A stretch of DNA of 64,000 bases from Verrucomicrobium spinosum DSM 4136 = JCM 18804 (GCF_000172155.1 NZ_ABIZ01000001.1:2327105-2391104); one strand, 5' to 3'. Shown: positions 1 to 9,154, counted from the first letter of the stretch. Program-made: numbers and translations. Notes: generated by a model from the letters alone, not told the origin.

Positions 1-2003
1 AAAAGGGCCTTGAGCCCCTGGCTGATTTCATCGAGCAGAATCAGACTGTCTCCAGCGCTGATCCGGCCAAGGAAGCTGCGAACTACATCAAGACCGAAGA
101 TGTGGCGGATGAGTTGAAAGTTGCCAGTGCAGATGAGGCTCTGGCAGGTGCCCGCGACATCATTGCGGAGCGGGTGAGCGATGCAGCCGAGGCCCGCGCG
201 GCGATCCGCAAGCTCATTGCGGAGCAGGCCACGATCAGCTCGAAGGTGATGTTTGGGAAGGAAGAGGACAAGGATGCCGCGAAGTTCCGTGACTACTTTG
301 ACTGGAGCGAGCCGCTCAAAGCCATTCCCTCGCACCGCATGCTGGCCATCCGCCGTGGGGAGAAGGAAGGCTTCCTCATGATGCGCATCACCGCGCCGGA
401 AGGTGAGGCCATCCGTCTGTTGGAATCCCAGTTTGTGAAAGGGCACACCGCCTGCGCCAGACAGGTATCCGAGGCTGTGCAGGACGGCTACAAGCGCCTT
501 CTGGCCCCCTCCATGGAGACCGAAGCCCGCCTGGAAGGCAAGAAGAAGGCGGATGCCGAGGCCGTGAAAGTGTTCGCAGATAATCTCCGCGAACTCCTTC
601 TGGCCGCCCCCCTGGGCCAGAAGCGTGTGATGGGCGTGGATCCCGGCTTCCGCACGGGTTGCAAGATCGTGTGTCTGGATGCCCAGGGCAAGCTGCTGCA
701 CAACGACGTGATCTACCTCCTGGGTGAGGGCAACTCTCTTGTGCAGGCGCGAACCCTGATTCTCAATCTTGTGGAGCGCTTCAAGATCGAGGCCGTGGCG
801 ATTGGCAACGGTACCGCCAGCCGCGAGACGGAAATGTTCTTCAACAAGATCGGACTGCCCAAGTCGATCCTCATCCTCATGGTGAATGAGAGCGGCGCAT
901 CCATCTACTCCGCCAGTGAGGTGGCTCGTGAAGAGTTCCCGAACCATGACGTCACCGTGCGTGGTTCCGTTTCCATCGCCCGCCGTCTCATGGATCCCCT
1001 TGCCGAGCTGGTGAAGCTTGATCCCAAGTCGATCGGGGTTGGTCAGTACCAGCACGACGTGGATCAGACCCTGCTGAAGGACGGCCTGGATGACGTGGTC
1101 ATGAGCAGCGTGAACGCCGTGGGCGTGGAAGTGAACACGGCCAGCAAGCAGCTGCTGTCCTACGTCTCCGGCTTGAACCAGAGCCTGGCCGCCAACATCG
1201 TGGCGTACCGCAACGAGAACGGTCCCTTCAAGAGCCGTGCCGAATTGCGCAACGTGCCGCGTCTGGGTGACAAAGCATTTGAGCAGGCCGCAGGTTTCCT
1301 GCGAATCCGAGCTGCGGAAAACCCGCTGGACTCCAGCGCCGTGCACCCGGAGCGCTATGAAGTCGTGACCCGCATGGCCAAGGATCTCTCCTCGGATGTG
1401 AGCGACCTCCTCACGAAGGAAGAGCTGCGCAAGAAGATCGATCTCAAGAAGTATGTCACGGAGGATGTGGGGCTGCCCACCCTTCAGGATATCGTGAACG
1501 AACTCGCCAAGCCGGGCCGTGACCCGCGCAAACAGTTTGAGGTGTTCAAGTTCCAGGAAGGCGTGGAAAAGCCCGAAGACCTTAAGGTGGGCATGAAGCT
1601 CCCCGGCATCGTCACCAACGTGACCGCCTTTGGCGCCTTTGTGGACATTGGCGTGCACCAGGACGGTCTCGTTCACGTGAGCCAGCTCTCGGATCACTTT
1701 GTGAAGGATGCGAGCGAGGTGGTGAAGGTGCAGCAGAAGGTGCAGGTGACCGTGACCGAGGTGGATCTGCAGCGCAAGCGCATCGCTCTCTCCATGAAGT
1801 CGAAGCCGGACTTTGAGAAGAAGTCTGGCGGTGGCGGTGCGGGTGGCGGGAATCGTCAAGGCCCCGGTGGCCCCGGTGGTGGCGGCGGAAACCGCAGCTT
1901 TGGCGGCGGTGGCGGTAACCGTGGCAGTGGTGGTTTTGGCGGCGGCTCCGGTGGCGGTGGTGTGGACTGGTTCTCCGCAGCCGTGTCCAAGGGCAAGAAG
2001 TAA
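1..2003 (+). CDS. tex: Tex-type S1 RNA-binding transcription accessory protein (5' partial)
   Basis: The frame is open from base 3, so the gene begins before the window; the ATG at 102 is internal. What remains covers the YqgF/RNase H-like core (about 620-1000), the helix-hairpin-helix region (about 1150-1320) and a C-terminal S1 domain (about 1580-1800). Tex proteins bind nucleic acid and affect transcription and stress tolerance; the exact biochemical role is not settled. The sequence ends in a low-complexity Gly/Asn/Arg tail of about 55 residues after the S1 domain, as in RGG-type RNA-binding proteins; this extension is unusual for Tex. A strong terminator follows 40 bases downstream. Confidence 0.95.
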   Translation, partial: KGLEPLADFIEQNQTVSSADPAKEAANYIKTEDVADELKVASADEALAGARDIIAERVSDAAEARAAIRKLIAEQATISSKVMFGKEEDKDAAKFRDYFDWSEPLKAIPSHRMLAIRRGEKEGFLMMRITAPEGEAIRLLESQFVKGHTACARQVSEAVQDGYKRLLAPSMETEARLEGKKKADAEAVKVFADNLRELLLAAPLGQKRVMGVDPGFRTGCKIVCLDAQGKLLHNDVIYLLGEGNSLVQARTLILNLVERFKIEAVAIGNGTASRETEMFFNKIGLPKSILILMVNESGASIYSASEVAREEFPNHDVTVRGSVSIARRLMDPLAELVKLDPKSIGVGQYQHDVDQTLLKDGLDDVVMSSVNAVGVEVNTASKQLLSYVSGLNQSLAANIVAYRNENGPFKSRAELRNVPRLGDKAFEQAAGFLRIRAAENPLDSSAVHPERYEVVTRMAKDLSSDVSDLLTKEELRKKIDLKKYVTEDVGLPTLQDIVNELAKPGRDPRKQFEVFKFQEGVEKPEDLKVGMKLPGIVTNVTAFGAFVDIGVHQDGLVHVSQLSDHFVKDASEVVKVQQKVQVTVTEVDLQRKRIALSMKSKPDFEKKSGGGGAGGGNRQGPGGPGGGGGNRSFGGGGGNRGSGGFGGGSGGGGVDWFSAAVSKGKK

Positions 2004-2043
2004 GCGGGTGCCCGGTGCCGAGCTGAAATAGAAATGATCTATG

Positions 2044-2083
2044 AAAACCCCGGTCCGTATGAGGCGGCCGGGGTTTTCTTTTT
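2044..2083 (+). terminator. Intrinsic terminator of tex
   Basis: A perfect 10-bp stem (AAAACCCCGG at 2044-2053 with CCGGGGTTTT at 2068-2077) is followed by a T-rich run. It lies just downstream of the tex stop codon. Confidence 0.9.
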
Positions 2084-2188
2084 GGGAGAGCAACGAGGGC
2101 CAGTGGCTCGTTTGAACTCGTCCAGGTGGAGCACAGCGCTTCCGTGTTGGGCGGCCAGGATGCTGTTAGTTTGACAAGTCGTGCCCTC

Positions 2189-2263
2189 TGCTCCCGCACC
2201 GACGGGGGCCGTCGGACTACTGTGCAGCGTCGCTTCGGGTGTAGTCCGGATGTGTCATCCGGC
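2189..2263. repeat. REP-like palindromes in the tex-VOC gap
   Basis: The gap 2084-2393 has no convincing gene. It holds a hairpin with arms CCGACGG (2199-2205) and CCGTCGG (2209-2215) followed by GACTAC, so the complement reads GTAG directly before the hairpin, as in REP elements. A second palindrome, CCGGATG/CATCCGG, lies at about 2245-2262. About 35 bases around the first hairpin recur almost unchanged at 41749-41783. Confidence 0.6.
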
Positions 2264-2393
2264 TCGGTCGCCGCAGAAACGCACGATCAGAGCACCGATC
2301 CGCTTTCGCCGCAGTGATCAGTATAATTTGGTCCTGCTGACGGATTTATCCACCCCGGTTGACAACCAGTCATTCGGCGGTTTGTCTGCCACG

Positions 2394-2750
2394 ATGAAAG
2401 CCCAACAGTCCGCCGCGGTGTTTCAGGTGTCCAACCTGGAGGTGGCACTCCAACACTACGTGGAGGTGCTGGGCTTCAAGGAGGATTTCCGATTTGGCGA
2501 GTACGCGGGAGTCATGATCGGTGACGTGAGTTTGCACCTCTGTGAGCATGCCATTCACCAGCGTCCCGTGGGGGGCGGCACGGTGTGCATCTTTGCCGAT
2601 GAGGTTGATTCCTATTACCGGGAAATTCTGGCAAGAGGGGCGCAGATCAAAGCGGAGCCTCGCGATTATCCCTATGGCATGCGGGACTTCATGGTGGTGG
2701 ACCTGGACGGGAACCACCTGTCCTTTGGCTGTGAGGTGACAGGCTCATAA
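2394..2750 (+). CDS. VOC (glyoxalase/bleomycin-resistance-like) family protein
   Basis: A 118-residue single-domain VOC-fold protein. The N-terminal strand around residues 8-20 (VSNLEVALQHYVEVLGF) and the C-terminal DLDGNHLSF are typical of the family, and both the His and Glu-type positions needed for a metal site are plausible. The substrate cannot be told. The start at 2394 is chosen because the family begins just before the first strand; the open frame continues upstream to 2181, but that part overlaps REP-like DNA. A perfect TATAAT lies at 2322-2327 without a good -35 box, so promoter assignment is weak. Confidence 0.8.
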   Translation: MKAQQSAAVFQVSNLEVALQHYVEVLGFKEDFRFGEYAGVMIGDVSLHLCEHAIHQRPVGGGTVCIFADEVDSYYREILARGAQIKAEPRDYPYGMRDFMVVDLDGNHLSFGCEVTGS

Positions 2751-2941
2751 AGCTCTCTATGTCTGAATGACCGTCAACCACCTCCCCAAAAACCGAACCA
2801 GCCCCGGGCCACAGGCACTGGACCTGTGGGCAGCCGACGCAAGGCCGACTCTTTCCGGGACTGGTTTAATGGTCTAAATCTTGGATGGGGGCAGTGACAA
2901 TTCTACTTCCCCTGTTCATCAAGTGATTCGTCTGCCAAGCG

Positions 2942-3958
2942 TTACTGGATGCCCAGGGATTCGAGGAGGTAACTGTCCACGCGTCCGGTCACGGGCAGGT
3001 TGTAGTCCTGCTGGTAGTTGATGATGGCGGAGCGGGATCCAGGACCGATCTGGCCGTCGATCTCACCATAGTAATAGCCCGCGTTGGCCAGTTCTACCTG
3101 CACGGCATAGAGGGTCTCCAGATCATATCCGTAGCCATCATAGGCCGGGCGTGCCGGGTAGCTGTAACCTGAGTTGTAGGCCGGACCGCTGGTGTCAAAG
3201 ATAAAGGTGGCCATCAGGTCATTGTAGTAGCGGTGCTGGCGATGAACGCGGTAGTAGTCGTAGTCATAGTCCCAGCCGTTGTTGCGATACCAGTCATGCG
3301 AGTGGTGCTCATGACGGCTGTGATAGTGTCCCCGATCGCGTTGGCGGACATTGTGGCTGTGGCGCGGTTCTCGGTGGCTGCTGACGTAGCGATTGCGGTC
3401 ATGGTCGCGGTCGCTGCGCACCACATGCTTCCTGTCCGAATCTCTGCGGACCGGGGCGCGGCGGATGTCGTGATGGCGGTCAGCGCTGCGGGCGATGGCA
3501 CGGCTCCTGGCATCTCTTTCGCGCTGGGAGATGGAAGAGGATCGCCTGACAGGCGAACTCTTTGTCACTCGGTGATCACGGTTGCGATCATTGTCATGGC
3601 GATGGACGGAAGCTGAGGCCAGACGTTGCTGCGGCACCCGACTGCGGGACGAAGAACGCGATGCGATGTGCTTCTTTACAGGCTTGCGCTGAATGGTTCG
3701 CGACGGGCTCGGCCGGTGTCGGCTGCTGGCCACGGCGCGGCTCTTTGAACTGTGGCTGCGAGACGGGGCAGACCTGCGGGCCACTTGGGCATTCCGGGGG
3801 GTGCCCCGATTTTCCCGGTGCTGCACGCTGGACCGGCTTTTCTTCTTGCTGCGGTCATCATCCTTCTTCTTCGCTTCCGCCGCAGGAGGGACGCTCAGTC
3901 CCAGCGCCAGCATGGCCGCCAGAGCTGGCGTGAGATATCGTGAGGGGGTCGTTTTCAT
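2942..3958 (-). CDS. Secreted Arg/His/Ser-rich protein with C-terminal peptidoglycan-binding-like domain
   Basis: Starts with a clear Sec signal peptide ending near PPAAEA. The next ~190 residues are low complexity and strongly basic/polar (many R, S, H, D, K). A Tyr-rich stretch follows, and the last ~65 residues resemble PG_binding_1 (ETLYAVQVELANAGYYYGEI, then GPGSRSAIINYQ). The protein is probably exported and held at the wall by the C-terminal domain while the charged region binds polyanions or acts as a spacer; this role is inferred. The upstream ATG at 3970 is an alternative start; neither has a good ribosome binding site. It is monocistronic. Confidence 0.7.
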   Translation of the reverse strand: MKTTPSRYLTPALAAMLALGLSVPPAAEAKKKDDDRSKKKSRSSVQHRENRGTPRNAQVARRSAPSRSHSSKSRAVASSRHRPSPSRTIQRKPVKKHIASRSSSRSRVPQQRLASASVHRHDNDRNRDHRVTKSSPVRRSSSISQRERDARSRAIARSADRHHDIRRAPVRRDSDRKHVVRSDRDHDRNRYVSSHREPRHSHNVRQRDRGHYHSRHEHHSHDWYRNNGWDYDYDYYRVHRQHRYYNDLMATFIFDTSGPAYNSGYSYPARPAYDGYGYDLETLYAVQVELANAGYYYGEIDGQIGPGSRSAIINYQQDYNLPVTGRVDSYLLESLGIQ

Positions 3959-4164
3959 GTGAGTCATCATCTTGGTTCACAGGTTTCGACTCCCTCTCGT
4001 CACGAGGTATTCAAGGATGGGGAAAGATAGAGAGACATTTTGGCACCAAAAAAGAGGGCCGTTTGCAGGCGGCATACGTATCGCCGATAAATTGTGGATC
4101 GGGAATAATTGACCAGGGTTGAGTGAGTGTGACTCCTTGAACCGGTGGGGGTAGATGTCACCAT

Positions 4165-4196
4165 GAAAAAGCCGCTCCCCGGGTGGAGGGAACGGC
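4165..4196 (-). terminator. Intrinsic terminator of the DJ-1/PfpI gene
   Basis: Read on the minus strand, a 10-bp stem with two G-U pairs (4187-4196 with 4171-4180, 6-base loop) is followed by TTTTT. It lies 30 bases after the stop codon of the PfpI-like gene. Confidence 0.8.
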
Positions 4197-4226
4197 TCAG
4201 AAACGGCGGACGGAGTCTGGTGGTGA

Positions 4227-4808
4227 TCAGAGGCTGATCTTGGTGCCCAGCACTTCCAGGAACTTGGCCAGGAAGGCCGGATGGGCTGGCCAGGCGGGGG
4301 CGGTGACCAGATTGCCTTCCACAAAAGCCCCGTCCACGGCGATGTTTTGGAATTCCCCGCCAGCCAGAGTCACTTCCGGCCCGCAGGCATAGTAGCCAGC
4401 GCACTTGCGCCCTTTGAGTCCACCCGCGGCGGAGAGCAACTGGACGCCGTGACAGACTGCGGCGATCGGTTTACCTGACTCGGTAAAGTGACGGACGGTG
4501 TTGAGAACGATTTCGTGAAGGCGGAGGTACTCCGGGGCGCGACCGCCGGGGATGAGCAGGGCGTCATAGTCAGCTGGATTGATCTCGGCAAAGGTCGCAT
4601 TGAGCGTGAAGTTGTGACCGGGCTTTTCAGAGTAGGTTTGGTCGCCTTCAAAGTCGTGGATGGCCGTGCGCACCTTGTCGCCAGCCTTTTTGTCCGGGCA
4701 GACGACATCGACCTGATGACCCACCATGACGAGAGCCTGATAGGGCACCATCAGTTCGTAGTCTTCGACGAAATCACCAGCCAGACAGAGAATCTTTTTT
4801 GCGCTCAT
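4227..4808 (-). CDS. DJ-1/PfpI family protein
   Basis: A 193-residue class I glutamine-amidotransferase-like protein. The nucleophile elbow AAVCHG places the reactive Cys at about residue 119, with the following His, and an acidic residue near 15-18 (DFVEDYE) is where DJ-1 members keep the Glu that polarises the Cys. The [13 protein letters not shown] motif is typical of PfpI/YhbO-type proteins. Members act as deglycases, glyoxalases or chaperones; which applies here is unknown. The start at 4808 ([11 protein letters not shown]) fits the family; an upstream extension to 4871 has no homology support. No clear Shine-Dalgarno. Confidence 0.88.
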   Translation of the reverse strand: MSAKKILCLAGDFVEDYELMVPYQALVMVGHQVDVVCPDKKAGDKVRTAIHDFEGDQTYSEKPGHNFTLNATFAEINPADYDALLIPGGRAPEYLRLHEIVLNTVRHFTESGKPIAAVCHGVQLLSAAGGLKGRKCAGYYACGPEVTLAGGEFQNIAVDGAFVEGNLVTAPAWPAHPAFLAKFLEVLGTKISL

Positions 4809-4966
4809 AGATGGCAGGAGATTACGAAACGGCGACCCGGTTGGGCGCGGTTGAAAAGCGTCCTGTTTCAAATGTCACAGAAATCGCGGGGGACAGTGGT
4901 CCAGAGAAGTCAAATCCCTGCTGAAGTGGTGAAGGATGATTTGGGGAAGTGGCGTTTGTGAGAATT

Positions 4967-5872
4967 ATGCATCGCCACTTCGCCGCCGTCATTGTCGTCC
5001 TACAGGTCTTTTCCATCGTGGCTTCCGCAGACAACGCGGTCGCCGTGAAGGACCAGTTGATCGCATTGGGTGGCAAGCTGGTGGAGAAGGGCGGTGCCAT
5101 CACGGAGCTTACGATCACGGACTGCAAGAAGCTGGGGCCAGCGGAGTTCAAGCTGATCGGCCAAGTGACGACGTTGAAGAAACTGACTCTCTACGGGGGC
5201 TGCCATGGGCTGAACGATGAAACCCTGCCCAGTCTGGCGGGACTGAAAGAGCTTGAGGCCATCGGCACGGATGGCTTGAAAGTCACCGATGACGGACTCA
5301 AGCATTTTGCCGCCTTCGGGAACCTCAAACAGGCGTCATTCTTTCACACCTCCTTTGGCATGCCGGGCTTCACTGGTGTGGGCTTTGGACATTTGAAGGC
5401 CTGTCCCAAACTGGAGCGGCTGACGGTCGCAGGCATCTCCATGGGTGACGAGGGATTCGCGGCCATTGCGACCATCTCCCAGATCAAGGACTTCTCCACC
5501 TGGCACACGTATCAGACGGAGGCAGGAAATGCCCACATTGCCAAGCTCCCCAATCTCCGCTCTCTGAAGCTGGGGCAGCGTCTCCCTGGCAAGGACCGGA
5601 AAGCCACCAGCCTGAGCGATGCCTCGCTGCCGACCCTCGTTGGCATAAAGACGCTGGAGGATCTGAAGATCGGTGAAGCACGCTTCACCCTGGAAGGGGT
5701 GAAGGTGCTGAAGGGGCTTCCCTCTCTGAAAACCCTGTTGCTCTACGAAACCGATTTTCCTGTAACGGGACTGGAACCCCTGAAACAGGCACTGCCCAAT
5801 GTCAGGGTGACGCTCGAGCCGCTCACGGAGCCGCAGCGGAAAAAGCTGGATCAGTATGTGCCTCTGCACTGA
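4967..5872 (+). CDS. Secreted leucine-rich-repeat-like protein
   Basis: About 301 residues with a signal peptide (AAVIVVLQVFSIVASA). The mature part carries irregular LRR-like units: TTLKKLTLYGG, LKELEAIGTDGL, PKLERLTVAG, PNLRSLKLGQ, KTLEDLKIGEA, PSLKTLLLYETDF, with 'TDDGLKHFA'-type connectors. Such proteins are abundant in Planctomycetes and Verrucomicrobia and probably bind protein or glycan partners outside the cytoplasm; the ligand is unknown. The start is uncertain: GTG codons at 4949 and 4958 are in frame, and the GGGGA at 4943-4947 would suit GTG 4958 best. Confidence 0.75.
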   Translation: MHRHFAAVIVVLQVFSIVASADNAVAVKDQLIALGGKLVEKGGAITELTITDCKKLGPAEFKLIGQVTTLKKLTLYGGCHGLNDETLPSLAGLKELEAIGTDGLKVTDDGLKHFAAFGNLKQASFFHTSFGMPGFTGVGFGHLKACPKLERLTVAGISMGDEGFAAIATISQIKDFSTWHTYQTEAGNAHIAKLPNLRSLKLGQRLPGKDRKATSLSDASLPTLVGIKTLEDLKIGEARFTLEGVKVLKGLPSLKTLLLYETDFPVTGLEPLKQALPNVRVTLEPLTEPQRKKLDQYVPLH

Positions 5873-5942
5873 TTGCCTGGCCACCCTTCGCAGAACTTGC
5901 TGGATGGGGTGAAGCTCCTCCAGAGGGACTTGCGGTGCCCCG

Positions 5943-6263
5943 TTATGACTTGGTGGACTGGGGCAATTCAGCCTCAACCAGTTTCAGCAGCCCGGGGAAA
6001 CGCTGGTCCAGCTCCTTCTTGCGGAGGGAAGTCATGCACTTGGTCCCCTCTGACTGCGTGTGAATGATGCCAGCCTGACGGAGCACGTCGAAGTGGTGGG
6101 AGCGGGTGGCTTTTGAAACCTCCAGCGGCACCTCGTGGCAGGCCAGAGAGACGTCGCGGGTGAGAAGTTCCCGCACAATCGCCACCCGGCACGGGTCCGC
6201 CAGTGCTTGCATCACAGCAGGCAGAGTGACGTCTTCCATGGGAGGATGGTGGTAGGTCTTCAT
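5943..6263 (-). CDS. ArsR-family winged-helix repressor
   Basis: A 106-residue protein with a winged-helix fold: VMQALADPCRVAIVRELL, then the recognition helix VSKATRSHHFDVLRQAGII. The SHHFDVLR signature is ArsR/SmtB-like. Cys residues near 42 and 77 could sense metal or redox state, but no full metal-site motif is evident. It is transcribed away from the ene-reductase gene with 121 bases between the start codons, so it most likely represses that gene and itself; this is inferred from position. Confidence 0.88.
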   Translation of the reverse strand: MKTYHHPPMEDVTLPAVMQALADPCRVAIVRELLTRDVSLACHEVPLEVSKATRSHHFDVLRQAGIIHTQSEGTKCMTSLRKKELDQRFPGLLKLVEAELPQSTKS

Positions 6264-6346
6264 TTCTCTGGGGCGTTTGATTTACCACTGGGCGTGGGGT
6301 TCGACAATGGATGGAAGTATTTTCATGCAAAAGAATGCGTCCATGG

Positions 6347-6362
6347 TTCGACGAAGCTCGAA
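6347..6362. promoter_or_regulatory. Possible operator: TTCGA-N6-TCGAA inverted repeat
   Basis: A perfect 5-bp inverted repeat with a 6-base spacer lies in the divergent region between arsR-type and ene-reductase genes, 23 bases before the chosen ene-reductase start. Position suits repressor binding, but the repeat is short and could be chance. Confidence 0.3.
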
Positions 6363-6384
6363 CTTGCTGGGAATTCATCACCAT

Positions 6385-7455
6385 ATGCCTTCCCTTCAAG
6401 ATCCTCTCCAAGTCGGCGCCTGGACGCTGCCCAACCGCATTATCATGGCCCCGCTCACACGGTGCCGTTCCAGCGAGGGCCGGGTGCCCAACGCGATGAT
6501 GCAGGAATACTACGCGCAGCGGGCTGACGCGGGACTCATCATCTCAGAAGCCACGTCCGTCACCCCTATGGGGGTGGGCTATCCCGACACTCCGGGCATC
6601 TGGTCAGACGCCCAAGTGGAAGGCTGGAAAGGCGTGACCGATGCGGTTCACGCGAAGGGTGGGCGCATTCTTCTACAGCTCTGGCACGTGGGGCGTGTCT
6701 CGGACCCAGTGTATTTAAACGGGGAACTGCCCGTGGCTCCCAGTGCTGTCCAGCCGGCTGGGCATGTCAGCCTCATTCGCCCGGAGAAGGCCTTTGTCAC
6801 CCCGCGCGCGCTGGAGCTTGATGAAATCCCCGGGATCATTGAGGCCTACCGCAAAGGCGCGGAGAATGCCAAGGCGGCGGGCTTTGATGGGGTGGAGATC
6901 CATGGTGCCAATGGCTACCTTTTGGACCAGTTCCTTCAAGACAAAACGAACCTGCGCACGGACGAGTACGGTGGGAGCGTGGAGAATCGCGCCCGCCTCA
7001 TGCTGGAGGTGACGGACGCCGTGATCTCCGTGTGGGGGGCAGATCGCGTAGGCATGCATCTGGCTCCGCGTGGAGACGCTCATGACATGGGGGACAGCCA
7101 CCCACTGTCCACCTTTGCCTATGTGGCCAAAGAGTTGGGAGCTCGAGGGATCGCTTTCATTTGCGCCCGCGAGTCTCTGGGAGAGAAACGCAGTGGCCCG
7201 GCCCTCAAGCGGACCTTCGGCGGCGTGTACATCTCCAATGAGCGCTTTACGAAAGAAACGGCCGAGCAGGTGCTGGCTGCTGGCGAGGCTGATGCAGTGG
7301 CCTTTGGCGTGGCTTTCATTGCCAACCCCGATCTTGTGGAACGCTTCCGCCAGGATGCTCCGCTGAACGCACCGGATCCCTCCACTTTCTACGGCAAGGG
7401 ACCCAAGGGCTACACCGACTATCCCACGCTGAAAGAAGTGGCAGCACTGGCCTGA
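6385..7455 (+). CDS. Old yellow enzyme family alkene reductase (NemA-like)
   Basis: A 356-residue FMN-dependent TIM-barrel enzyme that would reduce activated C=C bonds, using NAD(P)H. Visible motifs: NRIIMAPLTRCRS near the N-terminus, QLWHVGRVS, GVEIHGANGYLLDQFLQ (substrate His/Asn-type region is HGAN), TDEYGGSVENRARL and the FMN-binding C-terminal AFGVAFIANPDLVER. The start at 6385 matches the family; the open frame runs up to 6277. DUF5069 follows after 45 bases in the same direction and the ArsR gene is divergent, suggesting an electrophile- or metal-responsive unit. Confidence 0.93.
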   Translation: MPSLQDPLQVGAWTLPNRIIMAPLTRCRSSEGRVPNAMMQEYYAQRADAGLIISEATSVTPMGVGYPDTPGIWSDAQVEGWKGVTDAVHAKGGRILLQLWHVGRVSDPVYLNGELPVAPSAVQPAGHVSLIRPEKAFVTPRALELDEIPGIIEAYRKGAENAKAAGFDGVEIHGANGYLLDQFLQDKTNLRTDEYGGSVENRARLMLEVTDAVISVWGADRVGMHLAPRGDAHDMGDSHPLSTFAYVAKELGARGIAFICARESLGEKRSGPALKRTFGGVYISNERFTKETAEQVLAAGEADAVAFGVAFIANPDLVERFRQDAPLNAPDPSTFYGKGPKGYTDYPTLKEVAALA

Positions 7456-7500
7456 TCCCATCGCGATCCCTTAAAGAGCAACAAAGACAATTGCCACACC

Positions 7501-7956
7501 ATGAGCACACTCTCTCACGCGCCTGACCTCTCCCAGCGCCCGCCGCGCAGTCCCCGAGTCCGCCTTGGCGGATATGTCATCCTGCCCCGAATGCTCGACA
7601 AAGGACGCGCCTCCCTCATCGGCAAAAATGGCGAATACCACTATGCCTGCCCGCTGGATCAGCGATTTCTGGCCTTCGCCGGCATCGATGCCGAGAAGCT
7701 GAAAGAGCAACTCGCGACCGGTGCGGGCGATGAAGAGGTGTTGAACTGGATCACGCAAAACAGCAGCACGAAGCCCCAGGACTGGGAGATTGCCCACTGG
7801 ACCACCTATCAGGAGCAGCGCACCCCCTCGGATGTGGAGACGAAAGGTTATTTCGCGAAACTTCAGTCTTCCGTGAGCGAGACGCGGGAAGACATCCTGA
7901 CGTGGTTCGACCTGCTGGATGCGGACGATTTCGTCAGCTACGGCGGCAAACCTTGA
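7501..7956 (+). CDS. DUF5069 domain protein
   Basis: A 151-residue cytosolic protein without signal peptide or membrane segment. The segment LGGYVILPRMLDKGRASL, followed by GEYHYACPLD and a C-terminal DDFVSYGGK, matches the DUF5069 family. No function is established. It sits 45 bases after the ene-reductase and is followed by a strong hairpin, so the two are probably co-transcribed. Confidence 0.8.
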   Translation: MSTLSHAPDLSQRPPRSPRVRLGGYVILPRMLDKGRASLIGKNGEYHYACPLDQRFLAFAGIDAEKLKEQLATGAGDEEVLNWITQNSSTKPQDWEIAHWTTYQEQRTPSDVETKGYFAKLQSSVSETREDILTWFDLLDADDFVSYGGKP

Positions 7957-7964
7957 CCCGACTG

Positions 7965-7998
7965 CTCCGGGCTTCATGCCACAGCATGAAGTCCGGAG
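7965..7998 (+). terminator. Strong hairpin after DUF5069
   Basis: A 15-bp stem with one G-U pair (7965-7979 with 7984-7998) and a 4-base loop lies 9 bases after the DUF5069 stop codon. There is only CTTTG after it, not a full U-run, so it may end transcription weakly or protect the 3' end. Confidence 0.6.
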
Positions 7999-8092
7999 CT
8001 TTGCCTGGTCAATAACCGAGCTGTCTGCTTTTTTGTCTTTGGTTGCCCCCCCCTTCCCAGAATCCCTCCTGAACTCCTCGATCGCACCTCCT

Positions 8093-9154
8093 ATGAAAGC
8101 TGCCCGTGGTTACGCCGCCCAAAGTGCCGAAAGCCCGCTGAACTCCTATTCGTTCGAACGTCGGGATCCCCAGCCCCACGATGTGCAGATGGAGGTTCTT
8201 TACTGTGGGGTCTGCCATTCAGATCTTCATCAGGCCCGTAATGAGTGGCAGAACACGATCTACCCCTGTGTGCCCGGGCATGAGATCGTAGGGCGGGTGA
8301 CGGCGGTGGGGGGCAGTGTGACGAAGTTCAAGGAGGGGGATCTGGCCGCTGTGGGCTGCATGGTGGACTCCTGTCGCGAATGTGAAAACTGTAGGGCAGG
8401 GGAGGAGCAATACTGTGATCAAGCGCCAGTATTCACCTACAATGGGCCTGACAAACACACCGGCACCCAGACCTTTGGCGGCTACTCGGACAGCATCGTG
8501 GTGGATGAAGCCTTTGTTCTGAAGGTTCCCGCCAATCTGGACCTTGCTGCAGTGGCTCCGCTGCTCTGTGCGGGCATCACCACGTACTCCCCTCTACGCC
8601 ACTGGAACGTGAAGAAAGGGCAGAAGGTCGGCATCGTGGGCCTGGGCGGATTGGGCCACATGGGGTTGAAGTTCGCCCATGCCTTTGGTGCCCACACCGT
8701 CCTCTTCACCACCTCTCCGAACAAGGTGGAGGATGCTCTGAAGCTCGGCGCAGATGAGGTCATCATCTCCAAGGATGAGGACGCGATGAACAAGCACGCC
8801 CTGAGCTTTGACTTTATCCTGGATGCGGTGTCCGCCCAACATGATCTGAATGCCTACCTGAACCTGCTCAAGCGAGACGGCACTCTGACGTTGGTGGGCG
8901 CCCCGGAGCACCCACTGCCGGTGTCTTCCTTCAGCCTGCTGTTCAAGCGTCGTCAACTGGCCGGGTCCCTGATTGGCGGCATTGCAGAAACTCAGGAGAT
9001 GCTGGATTTCTGCGGCACCCACAACATCACGTCAGAGATCGAACTGATCAAGATTCAGCAGGTGAATGAAGCCTATGACCGGCTGCTGAAGAGCGATGTG
9101 AAGTATCGATTCGTCATCGACATGGCTTCGCTCAAGGAGAGCGCTGCGGCATAG
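8093..9154 (+). CDS. Zinc-dependent NAD(P) alcohol dehydrogenase (YahK/cinnamyl-alcohol type)
   Basis: A 353-residue medium-chain dehydrogenase. GVCHSDLHQ carries the catalytic zinc Cys (about residue 41), PGHEIVGRV the zinc His and Glu, the structural zinc site is the C-x2-C-x2-C-x7-C set in DSCRECENCRAGEEQYC, and the Rossmann motif is GIVGLGGLGHMG. The family reduces aldehydes to alcohols, usually with NADPH. The start at 8093 fits; upstream codons belong to the spacer and the hairpin region. Following the ene-reductase unit, it suggests a local group handling reactive carbonyls. Confidence 0.93.
   Translation: MKAARGYAAQSAESPLNSYSFERRDPQPHDVQMEVLYCGVCHSDLHQARNEWQNTIYPCVPGHEIVGRVTAVGGSVTKFKEGDLAAVGCMVDSCRECENCRAGEEQYCDQAPVFTYNGPDKHTGTQTFGGYSDSIVVDEAFVLKVPANLDLAAVAPLLCAGITTYSPLRHWNVKKGQKVGIVGLGGLGHMGLKFAHAFGAHTVLFTTSPNKVEDALKLGADEVIISKDEDAMNKHALSFDFILDAVSAQHDLNAYLNLLKRDGTLTLVGAPEHPLPVSSFSLLFKRRQLAGSLIGGIAETQEMLDFCGTHNITSEIELIKIQQVNEAYDRLLKSDVKYRFVIDMASLKESAAA

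Noticed and set aside
2321-2364. TATAAT and TTGACA as a promoter of the VOC gene
   Set aside because: The perfect -10 lacks a -35 at 16-18 bases and the TTGACA at 2359 lacks a -10, so they do not form one promoter.
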